Source: Lingula anatina
Lineage: Eukaryota; Brachiopoda; Lingulata; Lingulida; Lingulidae
DNA length: 34,995 nucleotides
Direction of reading: 5' to 3'
Assembly: GCF_001039355.2 (NCBI RefSeq)
Contig: NW_019775577.1
Coordinates: forward strand, 50,947 to 85,941
Shown: positions 10,805-18,700 of the stretch, piece after piece
Layout: every line of letters starts with the position of its first letter
How positions within the stretch are numbered: the stretch's first letter is position 1
The notes under the pieces: model-generated
What the model was told of the DNA's origin: nothing
What the model saw: only the letters and a program-made list of their open reading frames with translations
Database searches by the model: none
Program-made: the position numbers and the translations under genes

Positions 10805-13800
10805 GTGTGTAAAACGTTCCACCAGAAGTGGACGTACGCCATCCCCCTGGAGATCGTTTACCTCACCCCCCTACAGTCCTGGAACCCCTACAACCTGCAG
10901 CACAAGGGGGACTACAAGAGCACCCTAGGCAAGACGGTCTACGACGGACCCAACGGTAATTATTCAGATTTTTTTTTTACTGGCGGTCAATATGATATTG
11001 ATTGTTTTATGTATTTACCTGTATGTTCTCAGGTTCAGGAAATGTGATATATTGGGTGTCTTGTCTGATGGGACCGTAGCACTGACTTTGTGCGTCGTGT
11101 CCGAGTAGCACCTTTTATTGTTTCTTCCCTGTGTCTGTCAAACACAAGTCAATCTGCTGAATGAACCTGCCTTCAGAACTGCTCAAGATCACGTATGTGT
11201 CAGTCAAACTACAAAAGGTCACTGCATTGTCAGGCTTTGGAATTGCCAGTGGTTGCCCATCAATTAAAAGACAAGATGAGCTGAGGCGGATCCAGGATTA
11301 TTTAAAGGGGGGAGGGAGGGGGGGTTCGTGGACGCAAAGCCGATCCCCCCACTTTGCATGGGGTTAGGGGCCTGTTGAAGACCCCCTGATAAATGTTGGT
11401 ATTTAAAAGGGCGAACGGTGACATTTGGTATGGCGTAGACAGTTAAAAACTAAAAAAAAATCGCTTAGGAACCGGGTTAATCGGATTCAGCATGCCAAAA
11501 TTATGCTAATAAGCCTGGTTCCCAACTTTTACCCCAAAATGCCCCTATTATTCATATTTTGTGGAAATCCCACTAGACTATCCTTGTCTTTTTCTCTACT
11601 GTCTTCAGTTGGTGCATACACTTGGATGATGGTGACTTTTGCATGGCGACTCTGAAATCTGGCTGTTAAGATCCTATCGTTAACGGGTTCCCATCCAAGA
11701 AGACACTGTGCAGCTTCTTTACTGATGATCATTCCTACCACAGATTGGTGGTGTTCTTCTTGTCCCGAATAGATCAGTGTTCTGTCATCACTGTTCATTT
11801 CCCCATTTCCAGTCAAACGCATTTCACTGATGCCCAAAATGGCCAATCCATAATTCTCTGCCTCCTTGATGACTTGAGACAAGTTTCCACACTGATACGG
11901 TGTACGTACGTCCCAGGTTCCAATTTTGGTCGAGGTTTTGGCACTAAGAATCTGACTCGTCAGGCCATGGACTTCCTTTCGGCTTTGTTCCCTGACCGTC
12001 ATACGGCGATCCAAAGGTCCCCTGTCATCTTCCTTGCGCCGGTTATTAGTCGGTGTATTGTTTGCCGTTTCTGTAGCGGTTGAGTTTTAACAGGGTCGGG
12101 TTGCTGGCCCGACGCCCAACCCTCCTCCTTGCTCAGCCAGGCTTGGGAACGGCTATGACGGAGTTCACAACACTGGTGCCTACTGGTAATTCAAGTTGTA
12201 GATTCTGTGCAAGTATACAGGAATTTGTATGTCACAGCAGGTATAGATCTGAGTACCATCAGCGTACATGTGGTAATCAAGTTTGTGATGACGTAAGATG
12301 GCACCAAGTGGCAGGGTATAAATGCAAAACACCCTAAAACAAGTTGCGAAAGATCGGAAAGTATGCCATTTACTGAAATTTGCTGTGACCTCCCATCTGA
12401 GGTATGATCGAAGAAAAGCAATGGCTTCATCTTTGACACCAACACTATCCTCAAGAAAAGTTAATAATGTACATTGATCAACGGTATCGAAGGCGGCTGA
12501 AAGGTCTAGTAATACAAGTAGCATAGCAGATTTAGAGTTGTTGTCAATGCTTATGAGTAGATCATTTTTAATCCTCAGGAGATCTGACTCTGTGCTGTGT
12601 TTTGCCTTATAAGCAGATTGCATTTCCTCAACAAAGTTTGTTACTGTTCAAGTGGTCGAACAATCTCACAGCAACTACTCTTTCAATCACCTTAGAAAGG
12701 AATGAAAGGATTGATATAGGTCTATAGTTCAGCATAAGATGCGGATCAAGGTTGTTTTTTTAGTAAATGTCGAACAATTCTAGATTTCAGCACATCCGGG
12801 AAATTTCCATTTAAGAAACAAGTGTTTACAATGTGGGTGATTAGATTTAGGTAAAATCTTTATTTCTTAGGTTGTGGATTCATTTGGTAAAACATTTAAT
12901 GTGGTGGAGTTCTCACATTGAAGTCTTGTCTGTGTTTTATTTTTTCATAGAGGTAGAAACATCACTTTTTCTCGCTTGTCAAACTTTTCTTGGCATAGCT
13001 GAATAATTTTCTGATTTTAAAATACATCAGGAAATCTTAGTTACATGCTAGCATCTAAACTGCAAACGCTTGCGGCACGAGACAAACGTCATTGACTGCC
13101 ACATCTTGAGGTTGCTTCAAGACTTGTATAACTGCAAGGGCAGCAGCATCTGCAGTAAGATTGGTACTCTCGGCAAGATTGTACAGGTTCTTACACTGGA
13201 AAGATATTGGAAATACGTATATTAGAACCTCTGAATACATTTATATCTGACTAACTGTGGGTCACAGTTATCAACTAAATTCTTTGTATTCTTTGTGGGC
13301 GTTTCAACGGTGTAAGATATAACGTTAATGATTACCTGTTGGCTTTTATCAAAATCCCTCTTCATGGGGTATTTCAGCCATTATTTCATCAATCTCACAT
13401 TGCCCAATGGGACAGACATTGACTAACTTATGACTCAAACTTCATTCGAAACATTGCAAGAACTTGATTATCTTTAGTGATATAACGTGTTGTCAACAGA
13501 TCTTACATCATCGTCCATCTTAGAGAGAGAGGCAGCCAGACCTGGCGTGTCCACTGGACCCAGGTGGACATTGGTCACCTTGACCCCTTCCTGACACACC
13601 TCCTGTCTTAGCGTTCGAGACATTCCCTCCAAAAAATACTTTGCACCAGTAGACACTGCCATTCCTTTCAAATGCTGGAAAACAATATAACCAGATTATG
13701 AGTGGCACAATTACTTCTCATAAGTCAAGTCTTTATTATTGACTTAAAAACTTTCTTTTAGAAACAAAACATCGCTTAAATGTTTTCATCCTTTAGAAAT

Positions 13801-15726
13801 AAGTTATAAAGAAGAAATTATGTATAATAAATAAGTTGAAAATATGAAATAAATCTCAAATACTCTTCATCTGCCAAACACATACTCAAATTTTAACAGT
13901 ATTTTAACCAGTTTATATTTTACCAAATCTCTGATTCCTGTTATGTTGATGATATGCCCTATTTTTCTTTCACACATGTCACTGATTACAGCTCCGATGC
14001 AATTCAAGACGCCCTAGAGAAAAGATTTCTTTAATAGAGCCTAAAGCACTACAGGTGGAGGTCCAAATGTGGCATTCTGTACCATAATTCGAGGAGAACC
14101 ACCATTACGTTTCTCTAACCTATTTGTACTTTTATTCTCCCTATGGTAATTAATGGTGTGCCTGCTGCAAAATACGCTTAAGACCTTTACATAGAAAAAA
14201 CTGATTTTATGGAAATATAAATAATGTATTGCTAGGGTATACCCTTTGTAGTATTAAATTATTTTGCAGTATATAACAACACCGAGACCCCCCCCCCCCC
14301 CCCCCACCTCTTAAAACAGTTGGGAAGTGCTAAAGTTTTAGACCATCTGTTTTTTCACAAGCACAAGTGTAGAGTACATTTTAAAAAATACGCAATAATC
14401 AGGCGAAGACAATTTTTTTGCAAAATCGACCTCAGAGCCCGGTCGAAAGTCGGTCAAATTTGTAAACCAAATTCTTCTATTTGAGACAAGGTAATCAATA
14501 GTAGTCAAATTTTAATTGTTATATTGCACAATATATTCATATAAGTCGATTTCTACATATTTATATTATTAAAATATTGGTTGTACCTTAATATTAACAT
14601 CAACTATCTCTTCCCACAGGTCTTCTTTGGCATATTTTATGAACGTACAGTACCACACTCCGGCATTGTTGACAAGAATGTCTACCGGACCAAACGTGCT
14701 CTCTGAACGCTGTATCATTTCTTTGACCTAAAAGTTTGTACAAAAACTAATATTTCAATCAGTTCCTACACAGATAACTCTAAAATACAAGATGCAACCA
14801 GGAAATCAATGCTGATTTATTTTAACTTTCTTAAAATTTCCGATTAACAATATATAACATATAACACATTGAGAGAGAGAGAGAGAGAGAGATAAGAGAG
14901 AGAGAGGCCGATGGACGGAATCCACTTTTGTACCTCGTTCCTTTTTGTCACATCACATTTCACGGCTATTGCTACACCACCTTCTTTCTCGATTTTGTCT
15001 TTTGTCTCTAATAACATTTTTTCTCCCCTGGCTACCAAAACAACTTTAGCACCCTCTGCTGCCAACATTTTAGATATGGCGGCACCAATCCCAAATGAAG
15101 CCCCTGTTACCACGGCAACCTTGCCAGATAGAGGCTTCTCTTCTGGAAAATTCAATGGATACATATATTTCATTGTTTGTTAGACGTAGATACTGTCAGC
15201 TAACAAAACTGGGAAATAAAAAATATATAATCAGCGTCAGAGGGCAAGGCGGAAGACAACCATTCTACTCACCAGTATATTCTTTATTTTTCATATAAAT
15301 AAATCAAGTCCATGATTAGTAGATAAAATAATCCCCATCCTTTCAACAAATGATAACAATAATAATACTATGAATAGACATGATGACAAAAAGCTAATGA
15401 TAGACTGTATGTTATCAATTGCCTTATATAAGTCAATGCAATTCACATGTTCAACCTACTAAAGTAGAAGAGGAGGCACATAACTAGGCCTCACAAACGA
15501 TAATTGCTGTTTGCTAACTCAAAGCTTTAAAAAAAATTAGTTAACGACTCCAGCCACAAATAAAGTACCCCAACGTAAAATTAGTTGCCAAAAGCCCAGC
15601 AAACAACTAATCCGTTTATAAGACCTGGTACTGACAGAGAATAGCCAACAATTCCCTGTAGTAAAGTTATATATTATATATTATGTATCCTCCCCAGGGA
15701 GGTGAGAACATCTATAGTGCAGCAGG

Positions 15727-15760
<34 letters not shown>

Positions 15761-18700
15761 CCAGGCTTCTCTCACATACATACATACATTTCAGTTAAAT
15801 AAATAAATAGTATATATATGTAAAACTTCAACCTTCGGGTTGTAATATTCCAATAAAAGATTATTATCTATTTATTATTATCTATATTAAAAAAAAGTAA
15901 TCTGTCAACCCACCTGAACCTTGAGTGCCGGTGCGAGTTGCCATTGCACTACACGTCTTGCACCAGACTGGCTTTGTATTGGAAGCGGTGGCCTGGTGGT
16001 GGACCGACCAAGAGGCGGAGGGAATAAAATAAACCCTGGGCGTTGCACCACTGGTATGAAAGACAGATGTGGTGTTACGCAAGGTCTAGACAGACGTATA
16101 TAAGAAAAGTTAAGAAGTAGGTCATGTGTGGTTTAATTGAATTTCAACATGTCTAACGAGGTACATGCTGATATATTTATATACGGGTGTGAAAATAAGG
16201 AATGTCCGCACCGAGGTACCGAGATTCTAAGGATCATGCCAAAAAAATTCTTGAAACGATGACCTGTGACCTTTTGATTTTAGATATCCCTAGAAAATTC
16301 ATCGAGAGAGCATACATGAGATCGGGACCGACATAAATTGGATAAGCAGTGAAAGCACTACGGCATATATGACGGGCACATGGTTTCTACTATCACCTGA
16401 CAAAAGAGAGAATTAAAGTGGGAAATTCAGTAACTAGACCCAACCTGGCAGATTTCACGATATATCATATAACAAAAAAGGGACCTCAGAAAACTGTGCA
16501 GCTGAATTTCAAGGTGCTACATACATGAATAGTCTGCATATATAGTATTTCAATTTCCATATTATACAGAGTTGATAATTTTACTTTTCCACATTGCACT
16601 AGCACAGGAAAAGCAAATTCAATAAAGGCATATCATCAGATGATGCACGTTTCATCTGCAGTGTCAAACTATATATGTCCCTTTAACTACAGACATTCCT
16701 AGGGGTCACCAAGGCGCTAAAAACGAACACACGAAGATCAGACAAGAAAGGTGACAAGAGTCTAACGCCATGATTTCGTCCCCCGTGTGTGGTGAGGGGC
16801 CACACACAAAAAAATAAGACATTTACATTGATGCTCATAAGTTAAGCAACACCCCGATTTTTCCAAAAGTTTCTTCTATCATGATCATCATTTCATTTGT
16901 TAGTGGGATAAAACATATTTCTGTCATATTTTATAAATGACTTATTCAAGTTGAATATTTCTGTTAAAGAAATACACCAGATAGCTTATTGTAATAACCA
17001 AAATGACGGTACCAAAATATGCCAAATCATGTGTCTAAAAAATATGCTCACACAGCAAAAAGTACGTGCTGATTAAAACAGCTTATAATGAAAAAATAAA
17101 GTCCAATCATCTTAGAATTAGTTTTAATAAAAGAAGACTGTAGATGATAGATGATTAATCGGCTTTTATGCAATAAATGTCGGGTGCGGCTTCCCTGGTT
17201 TTGAACAACAGCTTCACATTGTCTCCTGCAACTTGCCACCAAATTCTGTCGATCTTGCCTTGGGAGCCTTTCCATTCCTCAATTACTGACTGCTTGATCT
17301 CTCTTATGTTTCCTACTAGAGGTTGTCTCTCATTTACTGCTCTGCCAACCATACCCTAAGTATGTTCGATTACATTGAGAATTGGTGAATATGCAGGCCA
17401 ATCCAAACATGGGATACCATGCTGTTGCAGCGCGTCTTCCAAGGACCGTGCTTTATGGATTGTCTTGCACCAAAATTATTTTTCTTTCTGGATTTGCTTG
17501 AATGTGTGATTGTATGCGCCCGAATGGTATTTCGTCTCCGTATCGTTGACCAGTGCACCTTCCTTGAATGACGTACAGTTGCAATTTTTCATCATATGAG
17601 AAACCGCACCATACTATGACGGATACTCCGACACCCTGAACACGTGGGAGAACACAATCATACTGAAACGTTGGTTTGGACCTCGTCAGTCCACATGACC
17701 TTTTGCCTAGTCCTGAGATTCCATCTTTCTCGGTATCTTGCTCGTGACAGTCTTCTCTGCTCGTGTCTGCTGTTTGACGGGGGCTTTTAACGAGGTCTTT
17801 TAGATGGAAGTTCAGCTTCTAAAAGATACATGTTGACTCTTTGCCTACTGATTCGATCTCTTCATAATCCAGGCCAGATGTGTCTCAGTCGTTTGGCTGA
17901 CATGAACCGGTCCTGGTGGCATAGTCGAACCAAAGATCTTCTTTCTCTTGCCTCGGTTAATATTGGTCTACCAGAAAGAGGCTTGTCCAATACAAGATGA
18001 ATTTGGCGCCATGTTGCAACCAGCTTGGACACTTGACTTGGTGCTACTCTCTGTTGCCTTGCAATCTGTCTCTTTGGCACCCCAGCACGGTGGCTTCCAA
18101 TTATTTGCAATCTGATTACCTCAGTGATTCTTCTTCTAACCACTGGTTGGTACAACATAACAAATTATGCCCATGAAACTAGCCAAACTGAAAGCTCCCC
18201 ATCGCATACCCAAACTGTGTTCTTCGCAAGTGGTACCCCTATTGCATATTCTACCCTGTCCAACAGTAAGTAGCACTCATATATCAAGGTCCTGTAATTC
18301 AAAGTAAGAACAAAATAAACATCTAGCTACTGTACAAATTTTGCCCCAATAAAAAAGCTTGGTTGCTTAGAAATTAGACAAATTAAAAAGAGTTGCTTAA
18401 CTTATGAGCATCAGTGTATAAGCATATATAATCAGTTATTTTAATATTTATCAATGTATCTGCTCTTTTGTTTGCTTGCTAGTCTAGATCTATTTGATTT
18501 ATTCACATATTTTCGCTTATTAATTTGCTTTGTACTCTAGTGTATACATCATAAACATACCGTCTATAGACTCGTAGTGGTAAAATAGAAATTCAGAATT
18601 CAAAAATGGGTTTATAGGTATTTATTTTCTCAACAGTTTTGGATAGCATACAGGTAGGCATTTTTAGGAAAATTGTTGAAGTTTAATTAATTAATTAATT

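Larger units (their letters stand above)
9391..12998. repeat. Long direct repeat, second copy (paired with 5951-9388)
   Basis: Same order of contents as the first copy. It is about 170 bases longer because of a longer CA tract, longer ATT tracts and one extra 56-base exon-like unit. It ends about 57 bases beyond the stop codon of the SDR gene. Confidence 0.9.
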
